Shown here: positions 11,992-25,900 of the stretch, in pieces
Numbering within the stretch: the stretch's first letter is position 1
Layout: every line of letters starts with the position of its first letter
NCBI GenBank assembly: GCA_028673005.1
Contig: CM054115.1
Coordinates: forward strand, 58,615,407-58,679,406
Direction of reading: 5' to 3'
DNA length: 64,000 nucleotides
Origin: Tanypteryx hageni
Lineage: Eukaryota; Arthropoda; Insecta; Odonata; Petaluridae
Translations under genes and position numbers: made by a program
Notes under the pieces: generated by a model
Told to the model about the DNA's origin: nothing
Databases searched by the model: none
Seen by the model: only the letters and a program-made list of their open reading frames with translations

Positions 11992-13137
11992 AATCAGTCA
12001 TTTGAGCTTACTGTTTTTTAGTGACAGCTAGCCAATCACCTCAACTGTTTAAGTGAGCGGCATACAAGACATTATGCATAAAATCATTTTGATCAAATAT
12101 TAAACTAATTTGAATTTCTTATTTATGATGAGAAATTGAGATTTGTTTAATCATAGAGCCAAATAAATTAAAATTCAATTGATTCTTGTAGGTTCTAATA
12201 ATTTAATGATTAATGTTTGCATTGGCTGATATTGTAAGTTCATTGCATCATTTTCGGTGAAAATTCATCATCCAGAAATTACAACATTATTTTTATTAAA
12301 ATGGGATGAGGTTTTGTTAAGCAAATGAATTAGAGTAGTGAATATTATCAAAAGTTGAAGAATTTTTTTATTGTAAACTTAAATAAATAATGCTACAGTA
12401 AAATATAAACAATATCATACTCTATACAATTGTATAAAATAAGCATCTATGAAAATGTTCTCTTCACCAGTTCCTGATGGTACTTTAACATTACAAGAAA
12501 CAAATAACAGGGCAACATTAAAGCTGGTAATCAGGAAAAAGCAATAGTAATAGTTTGTATTTTGTATATTTCTTCACATTAACATCTATAAACTACATAT
12601 GAGCATTATGCATAGGCAAGTTGCTTTTTATCACCATTTTTTATTTGATTAGAAAGCTACTGATTATCAGCTTAGGAATTTGACCAAAACCATAGGGTTT
12701 CAAAATGACTAGGAATTCATCAAAGTGCATACTTATCAGTAGCAAGTTATAAAATGTGCCATTCTGGAAAGCTGTAGCTAATTTATATTTAAAAGTTATG
12801 ATTTTTTTATATCTACATAGATGACTGCACATTGTTATGAATTAATGACCTTGTTGTCTCAAACACCCCAAGGAAAGACAATGTTTCTGGCACAGATGTG
12901 CTCACACTTATCAGGTGTTATATTTTATAAATATTTATATATGTATAGCTAGAATGTTAGAAACAAAAGACTTGGAATGTAAGAATTATTCCAAGAATGA
13001 ATATCGCAAATTTGAAAACTTTGTGCCTGTGGTTACATCAGCAAATGAATCACTGTTATTTTTGATAGTCATAGTTGATTAGTTATAACTTAGCAAACTT
13101 TACATTAAAATTATTGCACAGCATTGCAGTTTACGAG

Positions 13138-13217
<80 letters not shown>

Positions 13218-13841
13218 GTATAATATCATGCGACACTATTAACCTTGCAATTTGCTTCAATTATTGCAAAGTGTACATTATTTGAGGGTACACTAAACAA
13301 AGCTGCACACAGAATTAGCCTATATACTGCTGTCGAATACCATACATGTCCACACATTAAAAAAATATTATAAATTCTTTAAAATAACTGTAATAGATAT
13401 GTGTAAAAAAGAAATCACAGGATAAGAAATATTAAATTATACTTTCAGAAATACAGGACACCAACAACACTCATTGCTTTATATCGCCCCTTAAATGTAA
13501 ATCACTGGAATCCCACAGTCAAGGATATGATCACAGTGGTGTTATGGGCTAATACAATAAAGTCTAAACCAAATAAAACTTGGCTGCAATAAACGTTTAT
13601 ACACCCATACCATCCAGTTTTTCACTTCATTTACTAGGGTGTGAAAGGAACAAGAAGTGGGTTTTAACTAACGAGGAAACTAAAAGTATCAGCACCAAAA
13701 ATATTAAAAAAACGAGGTAACTCTCAAAAGATACATGAGAGGGCTTCTTTTATTTCACACCTCCACGTTTTAAAAACTATGCAATGGCGATAACCTTGGC
13801 ATTATAAAATTATCAAGACTTGAGTCGATGAGGCATATGGA
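11992..13841. other. spacer between convergent mRpL47 and PLEKHM2
   Basis: No gene is seen. It should hold the 3' UTRs of both flanking genes. Several TTTATT strings (AATAAA on the minus strand) around 12.3-12.4 kb could serve PLEKHM2, but none can be singled out. It contains a long TA microsatellite. Confidence 0.45.
13143..13214. repeat. (TA)n microsatellite
   Basis: A nearly pure TA dinucleotide run of about 36 units. Confidence 0.97.
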
Positions 13842-13997
13842 CTACCTCACAGTCAGTTCGTCACTTGCTTCTTTGAGCTCTTTACCTCCCCGTGAAGAAA
13901 GAAGAAGGGAATCCCACGACGATGCCAAATGGCGACTAGAGTGAGCACAGCGGCTGACCAAATCATCATCGTCTGCTAGAGTTATTGGTATTGCCTC
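13842..13997 (-). CDS. PLEKHM2: PLEKHM2 last coding exon
   Basis: 51 codons and a TAG stop. The sequence (DDDDLVSRCAHSSRHLASSW and a charged tail ending SDELTVR) is less conserved but is in phase after an AG acceptor. Placement rests mainly on splice phase. Confidence 0.75.
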   Translation of the reverse strand, partial: EAIPITLADDDDLVSRCAHSSRHLASSWDSLLLSSRGGKELKEASDELTVR

Positions 13998-16900
13998 CTG
14001 AAATTAGCAAGTACCATAAATCACACAATCTAAAATTCAACGAGAAGTTTTCAATTTTGTCACTATCAAAAAAAATCATTTCAAACATACCTCAAAATTA
14101 AGGTTACTCCAAATGTCCTTTAAAGCCTCCAGGAAACTCTGCATTTCTTCCATGGATGGAAAATGCAAAATCCAATCGCCACCCCTTTCATGGACTTCCC
14201 GACAGTCAAACTCCTAATAAGATTTAATGAAAGGGATGTCTCAAGTAGTTACTCAAAGTTAACTGAAGAGTTAACAGAAAAGATAAAGTTTAATAACAGA
14301 TCCATACAAATGAATACATACTAGCAGTACCTGCAAAACATTTTGCTAAATAGGTCAGAAATCTGAGTGTTTAAAAATATTAGAGAGGAAAAAATGATGC
14401 ACCAATTATTTTCAAAGTTTTATGTTATCAACGCTTTAAAATTGTTTCTTTTATTGAAATATACGCAATTTTTTCATATACAGTGGAAACCACTTAACAC
14501 GAAAACGGATAACACAAAATATCGGTTAACACGAAATGCATGCTCGGTCCGTTCCAGAGCCTATGCTTTTCAATGTACATTTATTCGCTTAACGCGAAAC
14601 AGTTAACACGAAATATCGGTTAACCCGAAAATAATTTTTGGTCCTAATAAAATAAATCCACGGAAATTCTTCAAATAACACAAAATGGCAGTTGAAACAT
14701 GGTTTTCCCATGGTCTCTCAACCGTTGTTTTCCCAAAACCCCCAACCCTGCCTAGATTTCCCATCAACGCACCAGTGTGGAAAATCCTACTACCTCACCT
14801 ACCCATCCTCCTACACCCTTTCTCTGTCATTCACCGTAGTCATTAGTAGGGCAACGACTCTCGGCTATGCACTTCTGATCTCATGGCAACTCACATTCAC
14901 CCGTGGAGAGGGCCCCCACCAAGAGTATCCTTTATTCTGGGCATCGTCGCCGCAGTAAACACATTCCTGGAACTGCCATCCGTGGACGATAGAAACAGGT
15001 TTGCAAAATCGGCCTCTTATCGTAGTTATTATTGGTGGGTTTCTCCCAATACCTACCTGTCATAACTCTCTGGATCTCTATAAATAACATTCTTGAAATC
15101 TTATACTCTCAGTTGATTGTGAATTTCTGAGTGAAACCGTTGACCTATTTTAAACGAACCAGTGTATGAAATCTTTCCTATTCATCACAATAATTTTAAG
15201 TTTTAATTTTATATTTTTATTAAAATTAAATAATCCATATTAAAAATGACCAATAAAGTCTGTAAGCAAAATGCACTACAGCTAAAAGTGAAAATGCAGC
15301 TCCTGGAAGCGGTTGATGCCGGTGATAGATCCAAAACAGACATTTGCAAAGAGTTCGGAATTCCAAATTCAACCTTGTCGACAATTATTAAAAATCGCGA
15401 AAAATTAACATTTTCGAGAGAAGCAAGTTTGAACCAGAACGGAAGCGTCTACATACAGCAAAGCACGAAGATTTAGACGCTGTGCTGCTCATCTGTTTTA
15501 AGCAGGCAAGGGCACAGAATGCTCCTATTTCTGACCCTGTTATTCCCGATATAATTTTATGCTTTAAAAATGAAAAATTTTCTTTTTGAAAAACATTTAG
15601 TATGAAAATCGGTTACCATGAAATTCTTTTAACATGAAATGTTTTCCCAGTCCTATGCATTTTGTGTTAACCGATTTCCACTGTATATTATATTTAACCA
15701 TTTATTTCATTTTTTACTCATGATTTGTTACTAACACAATTTTTTGTACTTTACAATATGTTATTTTTCATATATTCTCCTTATCATTAAATTTTAAACT
15801 GATGCATAGGCCTATTTGTGTTAATGAACATTAAATATGTAGGATATAATGACTTTGGTTACAAAAAAGGTAATATTCCAGTATTGAAATAATGAAAGAT
15901 TTGTCTTTTAGTCAACCATTAAAAAATGCCCCCAGTCCACATACAGTTTACTGAATAATAATTATCTGCAATTATTAACGTTGTAATCCATTAAGTTTGA
16001 TGTTGCTACAACAATAATTTTGATGCATCACAAAAAGTGTGAAGCAAATAATGCAATTCTAATTGTCTCCTGGAGTTGAATCCAGAACTTTTTCCTGGAT
16101 GTTTGATTTTTCTAGGGACCACTCCATGGGGATTTAATGGTTTTGAAAGTTTCAGCTCTTAATTCCATTGTGAAATGTCCAATATAACCATGACAGACAG
16201 ATGGACACTTGAGAATTTATATATACAGGTATGCCTCACTTAGCTCAAGCGAGGTGTTCCAAGACATGTGCACTATCCGAATTTGCGCTAAAAGAAGTTT
16301 GAAACATAGCACAACCCAGTTGATTTTTACTATTCAGAAATTTTACTGTTTTTATCTTGCAACTAATATAATGATAGCCCATTTTTATATACGAATTTAA
16401 AGTCAAGAATACCAAGAACTGTATTTACTCGTGTAATACCTGCATTTTTTCCCCCACAAGTTCCCATAAAAAAAGTGAGGTGCAGACATTACACTATATT
16501 TGCTCCTTCATCTTTTGAGGGTAGGCCACCTGCAAAATGCTGACTAACACTGCGTGCCTGATGTGAGATGAGTAGGCATTTTCTTCAATAGGCACAATAT
16601 GCCCTGCATTATGTTTCCCAGATTTAACCAAGGTATTTTTTAACAAGAAGTCCAAATCAGGATTAATGCAGGCTGGCTTCTCAAAGTTGACGTCCCGAAT
16701 TCATTACTTATAATTACAGAAAATGTTTCAGTATGTGTTAGTCATTCCAAGGAATTCTCATACCATAAATACCATTTGTAATTTATAGTTTATCAATAAT
16801 AGAGAAAAATTGGAAAACATATTAATAGAGTATTACCAGGTTAAAAACACTAAAAGAAATGTCAACATCTCTCTGATATTATATATTATGGATGTATTTT

Positions 16901-19900
16901 TTTAAATAAACAAATTTAATAAAGGTTTTTATACAGTAATTTGTATAGATCAAATGTCCATTGCCGAAGGGTAGTTGAGTGGAAAATAAAATAAACCATT
17001 TGTTTACTCGTCTATGCTCAAGCCGATTGCGGTAATAATCATCTCCATGGCAACAATCCGATAAAATGCGATTTAAAACGCAAAAATGCTGTTTTAGTAG
17101 AAATTCATGAAAATATGACCAATTATCAAAATTTTGTGGTAAGAATTAGAATTACATTATTTTCCCCTCAAAACAGTACAAACCTCGCTCTAATATCACA
17201 ATTTTAAGATATTTTAATGTATTAAAGAAAACATCTCTGCATGACGGATTTGAGATTTCCTATATAAAACAAGTAAGTAGTTTCAAATATCTTGGCAGTA
17301 TTTTAGCGGAGGATGGAAGTAGTACACAGGACATCAGAAGTAGGATTGCAATGGCAAAAGCAGCATTTAAAGAGAAGAAGGAGCTTCTCAAAAGCAAGAA
17401 AATAAATTTAGAAACAAGGAAGAAATAAGCAAAATGCTACATATGGAGCATAGCTCTTTATGGTGCAGAGACGTGGATGGTAAGGAGAAAGGAGGAAAAA
17501 TATTTAGAAAGTTTTGAGATGTGGGTATGGAGGAGTGTGATGAAAGTGAAATGGACAGAGAGGAAGAGAAACAAAGAAGTATTAGAGATGGTGGGAGAAG
17601 AAAGGATGCTAATAAAAACAACCAGGAAAAGAAAGCAAATTGGATAGGGCACATATTGAGAAGACAGTGTTTACAAAGGACTATCTTAGAAGGAAAAATT
17701 AGCAGAAGAGGAAGAAGGAGAAAAAATAGGAATATTAGAGAATATAAAGCAGGAATATAGTACTTATAGAGGTATAAAAGAGGCTTCTAGGGAGAGAGAG
17801 AGAGAGATGGAGGCAGTGATTCAGCTAAAACCTGTCTTCGGACAGCAGCATGATGATGATGATATAAAACAAATAGGGAAAAAATGTTTCTGGAATCAAA
17901 CCCGGAACTATAATCTTTTATTTTGAACATGAAGAGTTTACATTTATTTATCATATATATTTGTGTATAAGTCGACCCCAGACTTTTTCATAAAAATGTT
18001 TGTTTTTATATATCTCGCGTATAAGTCGACTCACGATTTTCAGGTGTAGTAGAATGAATTTTTTTTTATTCAATACGTGTTGATCCATTAAGTTACACGT
18101 TAAGTTCCCTTTACTCTGATATAACTACGTTGTGTCCAAGTAGCAGCAAAGCCGTCTGATGTCTCCCCCAGCACTGCTGCATAACATCAAAAGTCGTTAC
18201 ATTGTTTACACTTTTGTAATATATTGAATGACTTGGTATAGACTTTGTATTTTGTCCCGGTGCTCATTCAGTAGCTATCTTTGTAAAGGAGAACAGGGAA
18301 CAAAACTGATGTTGGACAGCAGAGGATAGGTGGTGCTGAAATTGATGAAAAAGTGGCGGAAAGATGTACTACGTGGTCATAGGAAATTTGTTTCACATGT
18401 TTTTGGAAGAGGAATGGAGGAACCTACTCCTTGGAGAGTACAAATATGCACGTGGAAGGAAAACCAAGCCAACCCCTAATCAACCCAACCCAGTGAGGAA
18501 GCGTAATATTTCATAAGTTTCAAATTTCCGTAATATTTAGGTATGAGTACATAGAACAATATCTCAGTAAGGGGAAATGTGAATGTGGATCCTGGTATAT
18601 TGAAGAAGACACATTCTTCGGAAAAATATTCCACCTCCTGTTAATTAACGCACCTAGTTAAGTGGCGTAAAAATCCATCTTTTGTAAATTAGATATGTAC
18701 AAATAAAATGTCTGTAAAATAAGTGTATAATTTAAAAATGGTCCCCAAAAACGCCAAGAAAAAAATGGTCACTTTATCATAGCGCCAAACTTGAACATCT
18801 TTTCAATAGGATTCATACTTGGTTTAAAGAGTAAATAGTATTTCCGTATCTAGGTGCACTGTTTATGCTCTGCTAGTGTGATTTACGTATGAGGATTTGA
18901 GGTTTTCACCCAAAAGAGTTCATATGTATTTGTCTCTAAGTACACTGTTCCTGAGTAGCATCTGGGCATCTGCTAAAGCGAGTGCTGTTTTGAAAAGAAA
19001 GAGTCCATATTTCTGCCAATAGGGACCCTGTTCCTACTCTGCCGCCGTTTTCGAAATCTTCGTCCAAAAGAGTTCTGATTTTTGCAAAGCTAAGCTGAAA
19101 AATGTTTAAAACTGTTGGGATTCACATGCTAAATTCTTTAAAAAAATCGGAAATTCTAACGAAAAATAGTGTGAAAACTTAAAATGAAATAGTGTAAATA
19201 AAGGGTTTTACTTACTTTGGAATCATAGGAAAATTGACAGGACCTAAAAAATGTTGTAAATAGCAGGAAAACATACATTCCGATAACGTAAATATGGGGT
19301 TTTACTGTAATTTAAAATCCATAGGTATGGGTTGTTTAAATTGGAGTGGAATGGGGTTACCGTATTTACCCGAATCCAAGACAAGGATTTTTTCCAAATT
19401 TCAGCTTGTTAAAGTCTGGGATCATCTTAAATTGGAGTACGAAGTCATATACCATCAATACATCACAGTCAATTGATCGCACATCAATTCGCCGTGCTTC
19501 ATTTCGTGGTGCATCAATTCGTCACAAGATGAACTCGTCACGCGTCAACTCATTGCTAGGCAAATTCATCACATGATATATTGGAAAGCAAGACACCATG
19601 ACGGATTTGTCGAGAGATGAATTGATACGCGATGAGATTGTCATGCGATGTATTGATGCACGATGAATTGATGCGCAACGAAATGACCATGACAAGTTGT
19701 CATAGAACCATAGGAAGTATGGTTATGCATTTAATCGGTTTTTTAAACAAATGAAACAAGCTAAAATAATTGTATTTTTCATTGCAAACTTACGATCCTG
19801 AATTCAATTAATAAAGTCTTAATTTTAAAAATTCTTTTTATTTCAGACAAAATTTGTAACAAACCATTTCAATAAATGAATGAACTAGTATACCTATACT

Positions 19901-22900
19901 GAATGTGTGTGTTTGATATATACACCAAATAGAGTCAGTGAGAAATTAGGTAATAAAATCTTTTTTCTGTTTTGACAGTCTTCTAAAAAGGAGGGGTTGT
20001 ATTAGAATTGGGTAAATATGGCAAATATTTAAAGCATCAGTACAGGTATGCCTTGTTTAGCGTATTTTCGATATAGCGTGGTTGGCATCTCGCGACTAAA
20101 AGTTTAATTTTTGAAAATTTTTAAAATAATGCTCCTAAATGCTACAGTCCTTTATGATTCCAATATTTTTCTCACTTACCTTCATTCATACTTCACTCTC
20201 TGTTCAGTTCTCTAAGCATCACAGATTAAATTAGTATCGCAGAAGTATTTATGGCATAAAAATTATGGTACTGTGCGCATAACCGGGACAAAGGTGGAAA
20301 AATGGAAGACAAACGTAAATATAAGATTTCAAGGTTTGTAATGAAACAACATGTGTAGGTAAGGGGAGATGTAATATTCTTTATTGTAATGTTGGCGGCA
20401 CTAGCGTCACTTTGTTCACCACATGATAAGCCAATATTTGTTTTAACTGCTATAATAGCTCATTATGTCTCCACCTTTAGTTGAGATTTCTCTTCAGTCC
20501 AGATGTAATTCATATGAGAGAATATTCTTTCAACAAATGCATTACTGCCAGGTAAGCACATTACAAGACCAACAACCTTCTTCATGTTGGCATGCAGGAC
20601 ATTATTTTCTTTCAAATGAAGGAACACTTCGCACCATTTATTAGCAAAGGCTGTAGAATTAAACCATTCACTTTCTCTTTCCGATAAATAGGTTCACATA
20701 TAACTAAATTCATCGAAAAGTTCGCCGCGACTGATAGTTAGAACTTGACACTCGGATGATAATAAATCAATTGCTTTATCAAAATTTTCTCTCAAAGGAA
20801 CCCGATTCAGAAGGAAGCAGCTCAAATCTGATAAATCCTCATTGTTTTTATTCCAAGCCTTCAAATAGGATAAAGCTGTATCATAAAATTCTCTTAATGT
20901 TTTAAAATAAGATTCCATTGTCATTTCACCATCATTCACTAAATCTGTTAGTAGCCTCTTCACCATGTGTGGAATAAAATTTTCATCGCATCGTGTTTCC
21001 AGTTTTGACAACAGAGTTTTTACAACTAATGCTGATTCCATTGCGCACTTATCATCGCCTTCAAGCATCTTAATGGTTTCGTGGAAAAGCAAAGCTTGTG
21101 AGTGAGCAAAGCTAATCCATAACTCTGTCTCACTATTCTCAAAAAATTGTTTCAGTACTTTTGGACACTGGTTTTTTGGTATAAAAAAGGATTTCAGTGA
21201 AGGGTAAAGTTTAAGTATCCTTTCTAAGGCTGGAGCAATGACAACCACCTCACATTAGCGTAACCTAATATTTGTTTATACTCTTGTCCGACGAAATCAC
21301 AAAAATCTTTTAAGCGTTCCACATGAACTGTGTATTTATGGAAATACCCAAATATTTTCATAACAAGTACTTCGATATCTATAGGCATGGAATCAAAAGC
21401 TGCCTTAACACAGTTATGTACAATGTGTGCATTGCAACCAAGACCAATTATGTTTCTGTTTAGTTGAGACTAAATTCTGGTAATCACATTTTCTTTATCC
21501 CTTCGTTGCAAAACTCAGAAGTTTGTATTGGTGTTATCTGCTAATAGTCCGACTACCTTTGTATCTAACTCATAACTAGCAATTGCTTTCATGATTTGTG
21601 CAGATATTATGTCAGCAGTCTCTTCTGAGATTTCAACGAAAGTAAGGATCTTGTTATTTATCGGGGTTTCCAAGTTGTACCCCTGAAAATAACATAAAAC
21701 AATAGGTAGTAGCTTCATGTGTTTATGTTTAGAAGCAACGCAAGACACCGTAATGAAGTCAACAGATCATTTTTCAATTCTTCAAGGGACCAAGGATAAA
21801 AAACATTTGTAACGATTGATTTGCACTTTGTTCTTGCACAGGAAAAATTTTTGTCTGCAAATTTCTTCTGCAGATATGTTGTGCAATCCATACTGCGAAA
21901 ACTGTGGCTGTTTTGAATGGTATGATAGGTGTAAGTACCTTCATGAATGGCCAAATCATATTCAGCTTTTGAAGCTCAAGTTTACGATAATAGTTTGCAA
22001 TACTTCCCAACTGAGATTTAGCAGCCAATGCATTCTTGTGCTTCTGTGCTTGAAGGTGATCTGTTATTGAAGTTTTTCCTCCACTGGCTATTGAAAATGT
22101 TGAATTACACATGGTACATTGTACTACAGTGTTGTCATTATTAAATGAATGTATAAATGGAAATTCCAGTTTCAATGATTTGCTGAAGTGACACACTTCT
22201 TTGAATACATCGTTCTCGTATAATAAGCCCTAAAATAATAAGTTAATTATTAATAAAAAAAATAAAATGTCTACTGAAGCGACTTACACTTATATTATAT
22301 GATCAACTTACTTTAATTAAACATAATAAACACATTTACTTCCATGAATCGCCACGGCAAGCCATCAGGTTAATGTTACACATACCAAAAAGCAAATATT
22401 ACTACTTAACGTGCAGATTAGAAGAGTGTTAGTCTGTACTACGTCACGACAATAACACAAACTACAGCGCACAGCTACAGTGTTCGGTTGCTATGACATC
22501 ACACACTAGAGGACTAGAGTATAACGAATGGTTACAATGTTGCCAGAATGCTTAATATTAGGTACGTTCAGCATTGCGCTCTCGTAATGGCGAATATAAT
22601 CCAGAAGGAGAAATAAAATAAAAAATTGGGGACAAAAATAAGCCGGGACATAAATCCTGTTTCGGGGACTGTACCCAAAAATCGGGGACGAATGGTCACC
22701 TTACGCTATCATGTTTTTACCCTTTCCACTCAAATTCTGCCCGTTGGCTCCCACAGTTTGTAATTAAATTTAGGTTCATTTGTAATTTGTTGTAATTTAA
22801 ATTACAGTATTGTCCCGAATATAACACAGTGTTTGTTTTTCCAAAAAATGAAATTTTCAAAGTCCCTGTGTTATATTCGAGTAATAGTAATTTTAAAAGA

Positions 22901-25900
22901 TCATAAAATCATGTTTCGAAAAATCACCGTACATTTCGCACATCTGTTAAGTGATACAAGATACTTGTTACATTGTGAACACATCAGGCATACATATTAC
23001 AATGTACTTGAAAAGCATCTGAGGCGAAAATAGATCGAGTTCAGTCGGCAGCTTAATTCCTCATTAGTCATTGAATTGCAGCTATCAGTGCATTTGCGTA
23101 TTCTTTGTACCTAACTTAGCGAGTTTTTACCCATCTGTTATTTAAAAAATGGGCGACAAAAAGGATGTTGATCATGTTGCGAAAAGAAGTTCTTCCAAAT
23201 CCCAGGTTAACAGAGGAATCTGATGAAGTTATAACATGAATTTTAAAATAGTCATAGCTCAAGAGGTGGAAAAAACGAACCCTATTCAAGATTTCAAAAA
23301 AGTTCCTGTTCCTTAATTAAATATACCTATGATGTCTATGTACAATTTTCCAGACAAATATAATATGGAGAATGTAATGGAAACCCAAGCATACTATACA
23401 TACTAGCATTTTAATTAGGCATATATTTAAATATTACTACTATTAAAAAGTGTGCTGGTTAAGTAAATGAATAAATAGATATACTCTTTATAAACTTAGC
23501 TCTTTTAACACTAACTTTATTGTTAGTCGTACTGTAACAAATGAGTGAGTTTAAAAGTAAAGTCAGTTTAGCTATTTTCCTTTTCCCGCAATTTACACTT
23601 TTTTCCCAGGTTCCTATAAAAGTGTAAATATGGGGTTTTACTGTATTTTGAATGAAAAATGAACCTTAGGGCAGCACTGTATACATCTGGCAATAATATC
23701 AAATGTTTTTGAATCATTAGGGCAGTCCTTTATATATATGACAATAAAAAAAAATTATGTAATTTGGTCAAATTTTTGGGTGACTTTTTAGGTACCCTAA
23801 ATTCCCAAGTATAACGCGCGCGTTATACAAGGTTTTTTTGTCAAATTTTCAGAATTATTTAGTGCGCGTTATACATAAGACGTACTAGTACGCGTTATGC
23901 ATAAGAAGTACAGCTTTATAAAATAAAATGCCTTAAAGCGTTCAAATACTAACTTCGTGAAATCACTAAATGGCTGAAATCTTTCAAAACTTCTTTCTTT
24001 TTGTTCCGTTGATAAAAACAAATTTTCTGGCATAAATTACCATGCATTTCAATCATTACAGATACAAAATCGAATTTCAGTTACCTAATTATTATTCAAC
24101 CTAAGACAAATTAAGGCAGATTCGAAGTTATTAGTTGAAAAAAATGTACGCAATGCCTTTTTAAATAAGATAACGAATTCCAAAACAAAACACATTCACA
24201 TATAAAAATAAAAAAATCACAAATTCTTCATAAACTTTTATTCCCAATCGATTATTAATTAACATAACCATAAAAATCTTCTGATTCAGTCACAATTTAT
24301 ATCGTAATCATTGAAGTTTAACCAATGAGTCCGGAAAATTTTCAAGCGAAAAATTATCGCTTTCATCAGATGATGAATCACAATACCCTCCATCCCCCCA
24401 TCAACATCAGGGGAATAAATTCCCGATACCCTGAAACCATTAATTATACATTCATGGGTTACATCGGCCCAACTTTTCACAATGCATTAGAAAATTTCAG
24501 CATAAGAAGCTAGCTCGCTGCATCCTTCCAGACTTTGTATAGGAGTGGAAACCATCTACCATGCATTTTTCCCAGTGCCTCCGTCTTTTCGATTTCAATG
24601 ATCTATTTACGGAGATGTCCAGTGGATGCAGCTTTTTTGTTAGACCTGCAGGAATAACTGCAATCTTGGAATATTTTTTCAATAATTTTTTCGAATCATT
24701 TACCTAGCTGAATCCAATGCAAGCAGCGATTTTGGTTTAAAAAATGAGCCCTTCCTTTTTCCCCATACCTCAGTTAACCACATTCGCAACATATCGCAAT
24801 TCATCCAGCCTTTTGGGTTTACGCACACAACAATACCTTTAGGAAATTCCTATTTAGGAATGGTTTTCCGCTTGAAAATTACCATTGGGGGAAGCTTTTC
24901 TCCATCAGCCGTCACTGTTAGCACAACAGTAAAGCAGCATTTTTTAGCTCCAGCAGTGCATATTTTTATGTCTCGGGTGCCTTTAACGTCAACTGCAAAT
25001 TTCGATGGCATGACGAAACTCATAGGTACCTCATCCATGTTCCCTATCTGACTTGGTTCAACGCCCTTCTTTTCCTGCCCAACAAACAAATTAAACTCTT
25101 CCTCTTTCACCTTCCAATCTTCTGGTAACTTTTGTCCGGTAGATGTAATTGCTCGTACTGTTAAACTATTTCGCTTCATAAAATGATAACACCAGCAATT
25201 ACTGCCTTTAAAATTATCAATATTTTTCTCGCGAGCTATTTGTATTGCTTTGCATTTAAGTGACACAGTTGAAACTCCTCTTCCACTCCTTTGCGCACAG
25301 ACCCAGTCCTTCAATTCTTGCTCCAGATCTGGCCAAAACTCCTTTCGTTTCCTTCGTGCCCTTTTTGCCAAAGGTAGAACACTCAACAAATTCTTTTGGG
25401 ACCGCCACTCGCGAATGCTGGATTCGCCCACTAAGTTTCAGTAAAAATAATGTCAATGTTTTTAAGGAAAACAAAATATCCTTGAAAATACCTCACCTGG
25501 TTTCTGTCCAAGAGGAACGAAACTCCGTACTTTCAGTGCCCTACCTTGTTGATCAAAACGTTACAGCCAGACTGCAAACCACAAATGAATGGGTGATGAA
25601 GATTACAGGTCGTCTCTCTGTCTGTGAGTCAACAATGTGTGCCCTCCACATTCGTTCCCACACTCAGATTCTCTGGCTGTTTATGCTAGCTTTCTCTTGC
25701 CCCCTGTCGTACCACCCTTGAGGTCTGGTCCTTCTTTTGTTTTGTGTACCTCTACCCACCCCCACCATTCCAACACATCTCATGACAACCTCACCACTTC
25801 CTTACACCTCACTCTCCAACCAGTTTTCTTTGACCCTCGAGTGGTCATTGTATCGGAAATAAGAATGGGAAAAATCAGTATCCAGGGGTTTTCTCCAAAT

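Noticed and set aside
13143..13214. Regular repeat considered as CRISPR-like or regulatory array
   Set aside because: It is a pure TA dinucleotide microsatellite without spacers.
17388..17654. Minus-strand Ser/Leu/Phe-rich ORFs
   Set aside because: They are shadows of the A/G-rich LINE coding strand.
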